Shown in pieces: positions 53,349-61,511 of a stretch of DNA of 64,000 bases. The DNA is from Romboutsia_C sp015668195 (lineage in GTDB: Bacteria > Bacillota > Clostridia > Peptostreptococcales > Peptostreptococcaceae), in the NCBI RefSeq assembly GCF_015668195.1, contig NZ_JADPFC010000006.1, positions 31,687 to 95,686 of the forward strand, in the 5' to 3' direction. Below the pieces are notes generated by a model. That model worked only from the letters and a program-made list of their open reading frames with translations. It was not told the origin of the DNA and ran no database searches. Made by a program: the position numbers and the translations under genes. Position 1 is the stretch's first letter. Each line of letters starts with the position of its first letter.

Positions 53349-55487
53349 TTATATGTTCATAGATAAAGCCACTCTTTGCTTATCTATATCTACCCCTATA
53401 ACTTTTACATCGATAATATCTCCTACTGTAACTATGTCCATAGGGTCCTTTACAAAGCTTTTACTCATTTGAGATTTGTGAACTAATCCATCATTTTTTA
53501 TACCTATATCAACAAATGCTCCAAAGTCTACTACATTTCTAACTGTTCCTTTTAGTACCATTCCTTCTTGAATGTCTTCTATTTTTAAGACATCAGTTCT
53601 AAGTATAGGTTTTATGCCTTCTTCTCTAGGGTCTCTACCTGGCTTTTTAATTTCAGCTATAATGTCCTTTAATGTTAATTCTCCAACTTCTAACTCTTCA
53701 CTTAATTTTTTAAGCCCTATTTGTTCAACTTTAGAATCTATGTCTTCTATATTTCTGTTTTTTAAGTCGTCCATTGAATATCCTAATAATTTTAACATAC
53801 TTTCGCAAGTCTTATAGCTTTCTGGGTGAACACCGGTATTATCCAAAGGATTTTTAGCATCAGATATTCTCATAAACCCTGCACATTGAGTGAAGGCTTG
53901 TGGCCCTAGCCTTTTCACTTTTTTAAGTTGTGCTCTAGATGTAAAATCACCATTTTCTTCTCTATATGCTACTATATTTTTAGCTATACTATGACTTATA
54001 CCAGCAATATGCTCTAATAAAGAATATGATGCTGTATTTAAATCAACTCCAACACTATTAACTGAATCTTCTACAACTCCACCTAAAACTTGCTCTAATC
54101 TTTTTTGGTTAAGGTCATGTTGATATTGACCTACACCTATACTCTTAGGATCTATTTTTACAAGCTCTGCTAATGGATCTTGTAATCTTCTAGCTATTGA
54201 TATAGCACCTCTTATAGATACGTTTATGTCTGGATGTTCTTCATTTGCAAGTTCTGATGCAGAATATACAGATGCTCCTGCTTCATTTACTATTATGTAT
54301 TGAACTTCTTCATCCATTTCTTTAATCATATCTGATACTATTTTTTCTGATTCTCTTGATGCTGTTCCATTTCCTATAGATATTATGTCTATTGAGTATT
54401 TTCTTATTAATTCTTTTAACTCTTTTTTAGCTTCTTCTACTTTGTTTTGTGGCTGTGTAGGATAAACAGTTGTAAAATCTAATAATTTACCATTTTTGTC
54501 TACAACAGCTATTTTACATCCTGTTCTAAATGCTGGGTCAAATCCCATGACTACTTTATCTTTAACAGGTGGTTGTAATAATAAGCTCTTTATATTTTTA
54601 CCAAATACACTTATTGCCCTTTCTTGTGCATTTTCTGTTAGTTGATTTCTTATTTCTCTTTCTATAGATGGGAATATTAATCTCTTATAAGCATCCTCTA
54701 TAGATGATATTATTTCTTCTTTTGATTTATTCTTTTCATTTACATACTCACTTACTATATGATTTATTACTTTATCATTGTTTATTTCTAATTTAACTTT
54801 TAAGAATCCTTCCTTTTCTCCTCTATTTACTGCTAGTACCCTATGTGGAGCTATCGTCTTTACTGCTTCATTGTAATCGTAGTACATATCATAAACTGAT
54901 TTTTCATCTTTAGAATTTTTTGTACTAATCATACCTTCTCTTAATGCTAGTTCTCTTATATATTTTCTTATCTTAGCATCTTCTGAAACTACTTCGGCAA
55001 TTATATCCTTTGCGCCTTTTATAGCATCATCTTCACTATTTACGTCTTTTTCTGTATTAATGTATTTTTTAGCTTCTATACTTAGATTTTCTATTTCTCC
55101 ATTTAGTATAGCTAAAGCAAGATTTTCTAATCCTTTTTCTTTTGCTATAGTTGCTCTTGTTCTTTTCTTTTGTTTGAACGGAGCATAAATATCTTCTACT
55201 TCCTGAAGTGTATTTGCTTTTACTATGTTCTTCTTTAACTCTTCAGTAAGTTTACCTTGTTCTTCTATGATTCTTATTACATCTTCTTTTCTACTTTCTA
55301 AATTTCTTAAATATACTAGCTTATCATGAAAAGCTCTTAATACAACATCACTCATTTCTCCGGTCATTTCTTTTCTATATCTAGCTATGAACGGAATTGT
55401 ATTTCCTTCATCTATAAGCTTTATAGTATTACTTATTTGTTCATCTCTAAGGTTAAACTCTTTTTTTAAGATTTCATTTACTTTCAT
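53349..55487 (-). CDS. tex: Tex-family S1 RNA-binding protein
   Basis: 712 aa conserved nucleic-acid-binding protein linked to transcription. It has the N-terminal helical Tex domain, a YqgF/RNase H-like domain near residue 320 (MGFDPAFRTGCKIAVVD), helix-hairpin-helix motifs near residue 500 (LNTASYSLLEHIAGIS), and a C-terminal S1 domain near residue 640 (KGTVRNVVDFGAFVDIG). An AAGAGGAC site precedes the ATG. Confidence 0.95.
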   Translation of the reverse strand: MKVNEILKKEFNLRDEQISNTIKLIDEGNTIPFIARYRKEMTGEMSDVVLRAFHDKLVYLRNLESRKEDVIRIIEEQGKLTEELKKNIVKANTLQEVEDIYAPFKQKKRTRATIAKEKGLENLALAILNGEIENLSIEAKKYINTEKDVNSEDDAIKGAKDIIAEVVSEDAKIRKYIRELALREGMISTKNSKDEKSVYDMYYDYNEAVKTIAPHRVLAVNRGEKEGFLKVKLEINNDKVINHIVSEYVNEKNKSKEEIISSIEDAYKRLIFPSIEREIRNQLTENAQERAISVFGKNIKSLLLQPPVKDKVVMGFDPAFRTGCKIAVVDKNGKLLDFTTVYPTQPQNKVEEAKKELKELIRKYSIDIISIGNGTASRESEKIVSDMIKEMDEEVQYIIVNEAGASVYSASELANEEHPDINVSIRGAISIARRLQDPLAELVKIDPKSIGVGQYQHDLNQKRLEQVLGGVVEDSVNSVGVDLNTASYSLLEHIAGISHSIAKNIVAYREENGDFTSRAQLKKVKRLGPQAFTQCAGFMRISDAKNPLDNTGVHPESYKTCESMLKLLGYSMDDLKNRNIEDIDSKVEQIGLKKLSEELEVGELTLKDIIAEIKKPGRDPREEGIKPILRTDVLKIEDIQEGMVLKGTVRNVVDFGAFVDIGIKNDGLVHKSQMSKSFVKDPMDIVTVGDIIDVKVIGVDIDKQRVALSMNI

Positions 55488-55525
55488 ATTTGTCCTCTTC
55501 TTTCGTAGAAATTTATATGTAGCCT

Positions 55526-55566
55526 CAAAATAGGGCTCGAGAATAAAATTCTCAAGCCCTTATTTT
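55526..55566 (-). terminator. Terminator downstream of prfB
   Basis: A 12-bp GC-rich stem GGGCTcGAGAAT/ATTCTcAAGCCC with T-rich flanks, directly after the prfB stop and upstream of tex. Confidence 0.85.
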
Positions 55567-55567
55567 C

Positions 55568-56678
55568 CTATTTACTAGATTTATTCATTTTTAAATATTC
55601 ATTTATAAATAAATCTATATTTCCATCCATTACACTATCTACATTACCTACTTCTGCATTAGTTCTATGATCTTTAACTAACTTGTATGGTTGGAATACA
55701 TATGACCTGATTTGACTTCCCCAAGTTATCTGAGAATATTTACCTTGAATGTCTTCTATCTTTTCTTTTTGCTCTAACTCTTTAAGTTCTATAAGCTTTG
55801 CCATAAGCATTCTCATTGCTGTATCTTTGTTTTTATGCTGAGATCTTTCATTTTGACACTGAACTACTACTCCTGTAGGAATATGTGTTATTCTTACAGC
55901 TGAATCTGTAGTATTTACATGCTGTCCTCCTGCTCCAGAGGCTCTGTATGTGTCTATTTTTAAATCAGCTTGATTAATATCTATATTTATATTTTCATCT
56001 AACTCTGGTAATACATCTATTGATGCAAATGAAGTATGTCTCTTTCCTGATGGGTCGAAAGGAGATATTCTTACTATACGATGAACTCCCTTTTCACTCT
56101 TTAGGTACCCATATGCATTTATTCCTTCTATTAGAAGTGTTGCACTTTTTATACCTGCTGCTGGGTCTGATAGCATATCTAAAACTTTGACCTTATAATC
56201 CTTACCTTCTCCCCATCTAATATACATTCTTAGTAGCATTTGTGCCCAATCTTGAGCATCTAAACCACCAGTTCCTGCATTTATAGACAAAATTGCATTA
56301 TTTTTATCATATTCTCCGCTAAGTAATGTTTTAATCTTAAGAGTATCTATTTCTTTTTCAAGCTTTGATATAGACTCTTCTATTTCTTTTTCTATAGATT
56401 CATCATTCTCTTCTAGTCCTAATTCTATTAAAACTTCAATTTCTTCTACTGTTTCTTTTAAAGTATTAAATTCTTCTACTGTTTCTTTTAAAACCTTATT
56501 TTCTTGAAGAACTTTCTGAGCAAGTTCATTGTCGTTCCAGAAATCTTGCTCGTTCATTTTTTCCTCGTTTTCTTCTATTTTAGCTAGTGCACCAGCAATG
56601 TCAAAGAGAAACCCTCATTTCATCTAGATTTGAAGACATTGACTCTATGCTATTTCTATAGTCTTGTAATTTTAACAT
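55568..56678 (-). CDS. prfB: Peptide chain release factor 2, with +1 programmed frameshift
   Basis: Reads UGA/UAA stops. The gene starts at the ATG at 56678 (GGAGGAC site), runs 25 codons to an in-frame TGA at 56601-56603, and continues after a +1 shift to give about 369 aa. The site reads AGG GTT TCT CTT TGA C, close to the classical AGGGGGTATCTTTGAC. Past the shift it reads DIAGALAKIEENEEKMNEQ. The main body includes the GGQ motif in ASGAGGQHVNTTDSAV. It is downstream of secA by 15 bases. It is not a pseudogene. Confidence 0.97.
56600..56616 (-). promoter_or_regulatory. +1 frameshift site of prfB
   Basis: The in-frame UGA is preceded by CTT and, three codons upstream, by an internal Shine-Dalgarno-like AGGGTT, and followed by C (CTT TGA C). 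When RF2 is scarce the ribosome slips forward one base, allowing autoregulation. Confidence 0.95.
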
Positions 56679-56693
56679 TTCTGTCCTCCGAAA

Positions 56694-59366
56694 TTATCTA
56701 CCACAACATTTTTTGTATTTCTTCCCACTTCCACAAGGGCAATCATCATTTCTTCCCACTGTCTCTTCTTTTCTAACAGTTTTGTTTGATGATTCTTCAT
56801 CAGTATTTGATGATAAGTGGTCAACATCTATAACCTGTTTTCTTTCTACAGGCTCTTCTATAGTTATATTAAATAGGTATCTTACAGTATCTTCTTTGAT
56901 ATGCTTAGTCATTTCATCAAACATATCAAATCCTTCCATTTTGTATGCAACTACTGGATCTTGTTGACCTATTGCACGAAGACCTATACCTTGACGCAAT
57001 TGATCCATTGCATCTATATGATCTATCCAATGGTTATCTACTGATTGAAGTAATACTACTCTTTCAACTTCTCTCATTCTTTCAGATCCTATTCTTTCCT
57101 CTTTACCTTGGTATATCTTCATTGCTATGTTATAAACTTCTTCTACGATTTGAGTAGTATTAAGTTTTTCCACATCTGGTATTTCTATACTTCCTTTTGG
57201 TAGGAATACATGGTATAGGTAATCCCTAAATCCAACGAAATTAAATCCATCTTCTAAAGTATATGCAGCTACTGTGTCTTCTATTATAGATAGGATCATA
57301 CCTTGTATTTGTTCTTGTAAGTTTTCTCCTTCTAATACACGTCTTCTCTCAGCGTAGATTATTTCTCTTTGCTTATTCATAACATCATCATATTGAAGTA
57401 CATGTTTTCTTATACCAAAGTTTCTACCTTCAACTTTCTTTTGAGCACTTTCTATTGATTTAGTTAACATCTTATGCTCTATAGGCATGTCTTCTTCAAG
57501 ACCTATTTTTTCAACAACAGAAGTTATTCTTTCACTTCCAAATAATCTCATAAGGTCGTCTTCTAAAGATATATAGAATCTTGAACTACCTGGGTCACCT
57601 TGACGACCAGCACGTCCTCTTAACTGGTTATCTATTCTTCTAGATTCATGTCTTTCTGTACCTATAATAGCTAAACCACCAGCTTTTAAAACTTCTTCTT
57701 GCTCTGCTTGAGTTTGTGCTTTATACTTTGCATATAATTTTACGTATTCTTCTCTAGCTGCAAATAATTCTTCATTTCCTTCTTTTTCTATTCCTTCTAA
57801 TGATGCATCTACTCTATTTATAACATCTTCTTCGTATCCCATTTTCTTCATTTCTTTTTTAGTTAAGAAAGTAGGGTTACCTCCTAGAACTATATCTGTT
57901 CCACGACCTGCCATGTTAGTTGCTATAGTTACTGCTCCTAATCTACCAGCTTGTGATATTATTTCTGCTTCTTTTTCATGATATTTTGCATTTAATACTT
58001 CATGCTTTATTCCTCTTCTTTTTAATAGATGAGATAATAATTCTGAAGTTTCTATTGAAACTGTACCTACTAATATTGGTTGCTTTGTTTTATGTCTTTC
58101 TATTATATCCTCAGCAACTGCATTGAATTTACCTTTCATATTTTTGTATACAGAATCTGGTAAATCTTCCCTTTGTACACCTTTGTTTGTAGGTATTTGG
58201 ACAACGTCCATTTTATATATTGCTTTAAATTCTTCTTCTTCAGTTTTAGCTGTACCTGTCATACCTGATAACTTATTGTACATTCTAAAGTAATTTTGGA
58301 ATGTTACAGTAGCTAATGTTTTTGATTCTCTTTGTATTCTTAAACCTTCTTTAGCTTCTATAGCTTGGTGTAATCCTTCAGAATATCTTCTACCAAACAT
58401 AAGTCTTCCTGTAAATTCATCAACTATAACTATTTCTCCATCTTTAGATACATAGTCAACATCACGCTTCATTATAACGTGCGCTTTTAATGCTTGGTTT
58501 ATATGGTGATATAACTCTATATGAGCTACATCAGTTATATTATCAACATTGAAGTAAATTTCTGATTTTTGTATACCTGATTCTGTTAAAGACACCGCTT
58601 TTTGTTTTTCTTCTATCTCATAGTCATCTGGCTTTAGTGTTAATACAAATGTATTCGCATCCGAATATAAATGAGTAGATTTATCTCCAGGTCCTGATAT
58701 GATAAGAGGAGTTCTTGCTTCATCGACAAGTATTGAATCGACCTCATCCACTATAGCATAGTTTAATTCTCTTTGAACCATTTGTTCTTTATGTATTACC
58801 ATATTATCTTTTAAGTAATCAAACCCATACTCATTGTTTGTTCCATAAGTTATGTCACATTGATATTGTTCTCTTCTAACTTGTGGGTTTTGACCGTGAA
58901 CTATTACACCTACAGTCATTCCTAAAAACTCATATACTTTTCCCATTTGCTCTTTATCACGTTTTGCTAAGTAATCATTTACAGTTACTACATGTACCCC
59001 TTTTCCTGTAAGAGCGTTTAAGTATACTGGAGCCGTTGCAACCAACGTTTTACCTTCCCCTGTTTTCATCTCTGCTATTCTACCTTGATGTAGCACTATC
59101 CCACCTATAAGCTGTACTCTATAGTGTCTCATACCTAGTACTCTTTTAGATGCTTCTCTAACTACAGCAAATGCTTCTGGTAAAATACTATCTATACTTT
59201 CTCCACCATCTAGTCTTTCTCTGAATATATTAGTCATATTCTTAAGTTCTTTATCTGTCATAGGCTCGAACTTTGATTCTAAAGAGTCTATTTCATCAAC
59301 TATCTTATTGAATTTTTTTAGTTCTCTTTTATCTGCCATATTGAATAAATTATCTAAAAAACCCAT
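56694..59366 (-). CDS. secA: Preprotein translocase ATPase SecA
   Basis: About 890 aa motor of Sec protein export. Walker A is MKTGEGKTLVAT near residue 100, with the DEAD-like motif VDEVDSILVDEARTPL. The second nucleotide fold includes GTERHESRRIDNQLRGRAGRQG in part, and the C-terminal zinc motif is CPCGSGKKYKKCC. The ATG at 59366 gives the usual MGFLDNLF start and is 11 bases from GGAG; an ATG three codons earlier is too close to that site. secA-prfB are adjacent as in many Firmicutes. Confidence 0.97.
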   Translation of the reverse strand: MGFLDNLFNMADKRELKKFNKIVDEIDSLESKFEPMTDKELKNMTNIFRERLDGGESIDSILPEAFAVVREASKRVLGMRHYRVQLIGGIVLHQGRIAEMKTGEGKTLVATAPVYLNALTGKGVHVVTVNDYLAKRDKEQMGKVYEFLGMTVGVIVHGQNPQVRREQYQCDITYGTNNEYGFDYLKDNMVIHKEQMVQRELNYAIVDEVDSILVDEARTPLIISGPGDKSTHLYSDANTFVLTLKPDDYEIEEKQKAVSLTESGIQKSEIYFNVDNITDVAHIELYHHINQALKAHVIMKRDVDYVSKDGEIVIVDEFTGRLMFGRRYSEGLHQAIEAKEGLRIQRESKTLATVTFQNYFRMYNKLSGMTGTAKTEEEEFKAIYKMDVVQIPTNKGVQREDLPDSVYKNMKGKFNAVAEDIIERHKTKQPILVGTVSIETSELLSHLLKRRGIKHEVLNAKYHEKEAEIISQAGRLGAVTIATNMAGRGTDIVLGGNPTFLTKKEMKKMGYEEDVINRVDASLEGIEKEGNEELFAAREEYVKLYAKYKAQTQAEQEEVLKAGGLAIIGTERHESRRIDNQLRGRAGRQGDPGSSRFYISLEDDLMRLFGSERITSVVEKIGLEEDMPIEHKMLTKSIESAQKKVEGRNFGIRKHVLQYDDVMNKQREIIYAERRRVLEGENLQEQIQGMILSIIEDTVAAYTLEDGFNFVGFRDYLYHVFLPKGSIEIPDVEKLNTTQIVEEVYNIAMKIYQGKEERIGSERMREVERVVLLQSVDNHWIDHIDAMDQLRQGIGLRAIGQQDPVVAYKMEGFDMFDEMTKHIKEDTVRYLFNITIEEPVERKQVIDVDHLSSNTDEESSNKTVRKEETVGRNDDCPCGSGKKYKKCCGR

Positions 59367-59504
59367 GTTTAGCATCTCTCCTCGCTCATTTATTATACTA
59401 TTATACATTTTACCATAAAAACAATAGATTTTATATTGTTATATTTACCATGTATTTACTTGATCTTGCTTAATATTTTATTTTTTCAATTATTATCTAC
59501 AAAC

Positions 59505-59561
59505 AAAATAAATGCCACTAACAAAGATTTTATATGTCTTTAATTAGTGGCATTATTTTTA
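59505..59561 (-). terminator. Terminator downstream of hpf
   Basis: An 11-bp outer stem AATGCCACTAA/TTAGTGGCATT, partly extended by an inner stem, lies 24 bases past the hpf stop and is followed in the leftward direction by TTTATTTTG. Confidence 0.8.
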
Positions 59562-59584
59562 ATATATAAATACATTAATATAGT

Positions 59585-60133
59585 TTACTCATGTTCTATC
59601 ATTCCATATCCACCATTTCTACGTCTATAAACTATAGAAATATCATCAGTATCAACATTTCTGAACATATAGAAATCATGTCCTATAAGGTCCATTTGTA
59701 AAACAGCTTCTTCTGGACTCATAGGTTTCATATCAAATTTCTTATGTCTTTCTATAACTATGTCTATATTTTCTTCATCCTCAGAATAATCACTATCCTC
59801 TAATAAATCATCTGTTTGATATCTTATACTCTCATTTACATGATGTCTATCATGCAATCTTTTTTTATATTTTCTCAATTGTGTATTTAATTTATCGTAT
59901 ACAACATCTATAGCAGCATATAAATTTTCTTCTATATCTTCTGCTCTGATTATTGGTCCACTTATAGGGATTATTGTTACTTCTATTTTGTGTCTAGCTT
60001 TTTTAGCACTAACAGTTACTTTAGCCTCTGTTGATGGATGAAGATAAAAATCTAACTTACCTATTTTTTCTTCTATCGATGACTTTATTCCATCTGTTAG
60101 TTCTATTTGTTTTCCAGATATAATTATATTCAT
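59585..60133 (-). CDS. hpf: Long-form ribosome hibernation promoting factor
   Basis: 182 aa. The N-terminal 100 residues are the S30AE/RaiA domain that blocks the tRNA and mRNA channel (IELTDGIKSSIEEKIGKLDF). A charged linker follows, then the C-terminal dimerisation domain (VIERHKKFDMKPMSPEEAVL, ending RRRNGGYGMIE) that drives 100S ribosome formation. AAGGGAG precedes the ATG. The gene has a sigma-H-like promoter upstream and lies downstream of the raiA-type noncoding RNA. Confidence 0.96.
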   Translation of the reverse strand: MNIIISGKQIELTDGIKSSIEEKIGKLDFYLHPSTEAKVTVSAKKARHKIEVTIIPISGPIIRAEDIEENLYAAIDVVYDKLNTQLRKYKKRLHDRHHVNESIRYQTDDLLEDSDYSEDEENIDIVIERHKKFDMKPMSPEEAVLQMDLIGHDFYMFRNVDTDDISIVYRRRNGGYGMIEHE

Positions 60134-60190
60134 AAGAACATCTCCCTTCGGTTATAACGGTATAAAACTTATATTTTATACTTACATAAT

Positions 60191-60219
60191 ATATTCTATA
60201 TCGACTTATACAATCCTTT
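60191..60219 (-). promoter_or_regulatory. Sigma-H-like promoter of hpf
   Basis: AAAGGATTG (60211-60219), 11 bases, ATAGAATAT (60191-60199), reading leftward. It matches the Bacillus/clostridial sigma-H pattern RnAGGAwWW-N11-12-RnnGAATww with one mismatch. The Bacillus homologue yvyD is known to use sigma-H, which supports the call. Confidence 0.55.
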
Positions 60220-60298
60220 ATTTTTATTGTTTACTTTTATAATTCATTATATTCAAGTAAAGTTATATTATTTTATTTATTGATATTTATAATTTTCA

Positions 60299-60402
60299 TG
60301 TGGATTATTACTTTTATTGTTATTGTGGATAATGTGGATAAATTTGTTAATAACTCTTAAATACTGTATTTCTAGCTATTCATAATTCTTCAACTATCCA
60401 CA
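60299..60402. promoter_or_regulatory. Cluster of DnaA boxes between the raiA RNA and hpf
   Basis: Four boxes within 104 bases: TGTGGATTA (60299-60307), TGTGGATAA (60324-60332), TGTGGATAA (60333-60341) and CTATCCACA (60394-60402). The middle two are perfect TTATCCACA on the reverse strand and directly adjacent. This exceeds what AT richness alone would give. There is no dnaA or dnaN nearby, so it is more likely a regulatory or titration cluster than an origin. Confidence 0.55.
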
Positions 60403-60460
60403 TATATCAATAATAATTGTGATTAATTTGTGAATTATTGTCGTAATTTAAATTTTTGTA

Positions 60461-60697
60461 AAAAAAAAGCACCTCTAAAGGTACTTTTGAATATTTAGCT
60501 GACCTGGTTTTTGACCCCACACTCGCCTACTGGAGGGTTCGCTTGGGTTTGCCGCACTACTAGCTCTCTCGATTTTATATCGGTAGGTCTTACTTCTAAG
60601 CCGCACCATGATCATTAACCCAATTTTTAGTGTTAACTTACGTGGATCCCTTTGCCTGCGACTGGCTTGGACTTTCAACCACAGACCTAAATATTAC
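60461..60697 (-). ncRNA. raiA-motif noncoding RNA
   Basis: A leftward transcription unit of about 235 nt with a good promoter (60704-60732) and terminator (stem 60469-60484, T8 at 60461-60468). It holds a GC-rich, clearly structured region unlike its flanks (GGTCTGTGGTTGAAAGTCC, CAGTCGCAGGC, GGTGCGGCTTAGAAGTAAG, AACCCTCCAGTAGGCGAG, GTGTGGGGTC, each only part). The known raiA motif lies next to raiA/hpf in Clostridia, as here. An open frame of 67 codons within it is a by-product. A covariance model search would settle the name. Confidence 0.7.
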
Positions 60698-60703
60698 TTA
60701 TCT

Positions 60704-60732
60704 ATTTTAATATTTTAGTAACTTAATGTCAA
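60704..60732 (-). promoter_or_regulatory. Promoter of the raiA-type RNA
   Basis: TTGACA (60727-60732) and TAAAAT (60704-60709) are 17 bases apart, reading leftward, with the transcript expected to begin near 60697. It starts just past the comFC stop at 60741. Confidence 0.75.
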
Positions 60733-60740
60733 TAGTAATT

Positions 60741-61511
60741 TTAGGTATCAATAGTTCTGGTTAAAAATGTTATTACTGTAACGCTATTTACATTATTTAA
60801 CTTTAATATTTTTGATATTTCATTTACTGTTGATCCTGTTGTAAAAATATCATCTACTAATAAAACATTCCTATTTTTTAATTTGAACGATTCTTCTTTC
60901 AATGCAAATACATTCTTTAATTCTTTCTTCCTCTCTTCTTGATTTAATTTGTAAAGTCTTTTTGTATTTTCAATTCTTACAACTATGTCTAAAACATCTT
61001 TATCTAATAGCTCACCTAAGTACTTAGCTATTTTCTCTGACTGATTAAAACCTCTTTTTCTTTGCCTTTTTTTATGAAGTGGAACAAACAAAATATAATC
61101 AAATTCTAAATTCTCTAGTTCTATCCTTTCTTTCATTATAGTAGCTATATATCTACTCATATATGTTTTTCTATTATACTTTAATCCAAAAACTACTTTT
61201 TTACTAAATTCACTATATTCTATACATGATATAGCTCTATCAAAATAAAAAGATTTATTTTTGCAATATCTACAATTACAAATATCTACTTCTTCTAAAG
61301 AATCATTGATAATTGATTTTCCACATTTTAAACATCCATCTAATATAAACTGCAATTCTTTAAAACAAGATATACACAATGAATATGTATTTGTAGTTTT
61401 TATAGGATTGTTGCAAATTATGCAAGATATATTCTCCGGATATAATAATTCTAAACTTGTATGAAATACTTCCCTTATTAGTTTTTGTTTATGTATTAAG
61501 AAATTATACAT
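60741..61511 (-). CDS. comFC: ComF-family phosphoribosyltransferase-like protein
   Basis: 256 aa. An N-terminal zinc-ribbon region carries CIICNNP, LCISCFKEL, CLKCGKS and CNCRYCKN. The C-terminal PRT-fold domain has VLLVDDIFTTGSTVNEI near residue 215. The homologue works in DNA uptake for transformation, but competence in this organism is not shown. It directly follows recD2 (1-base spacing). Confidence 0.92.
   Translation of the reverse strand: MYNFLIHKQKLIREVFHTSLELLYPENISCIICNNPIKTTNTYSLCISCFKELQFILDGCLKCGKSIINDSLEEVDICNCRYCKNKSFYFDRAISCIEYSEFSKKVVFGLKYNRKTYMSRYIATIMKERIELENLEFDYILFVPLHKKRQRKRGFNQSEKIAKYLGELLDKDVLDIVVRIENTKRLYKLNQEERKKELKNVFALKEESFKLKNRNVLLVDDIFTTGSTVNEISKILKLNNVNSVTVITFLTRTIDT

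Noticed and set aside
56600..56678. Premature stop making prfB a pseudogene
   Set aside because: This is the standard RF2 frameshift site.
60299..60402. Chromosomal replication origin
   Set aside because: DnaA boxes are clustered, but dnaA, dnaN and a strong unwinding element are absent.
60475..60678. 67-codon open frame with many Arg and Lys codons
   Set aside because: It lies wholly inside the structured RNA between a promoter and a terminator, has no ribosome binding site, and its protein looks like translated RNA.
60461..60697. Possible SRP RNA, 6S RNA or RNase P RNA
   Set aside because: The hallmark GGAAGCAGC region of SRP RNA, the open-bubble hairpin of 6S RNA and the RNase P core are not seen; position next to hpf fits raiA RNA better.
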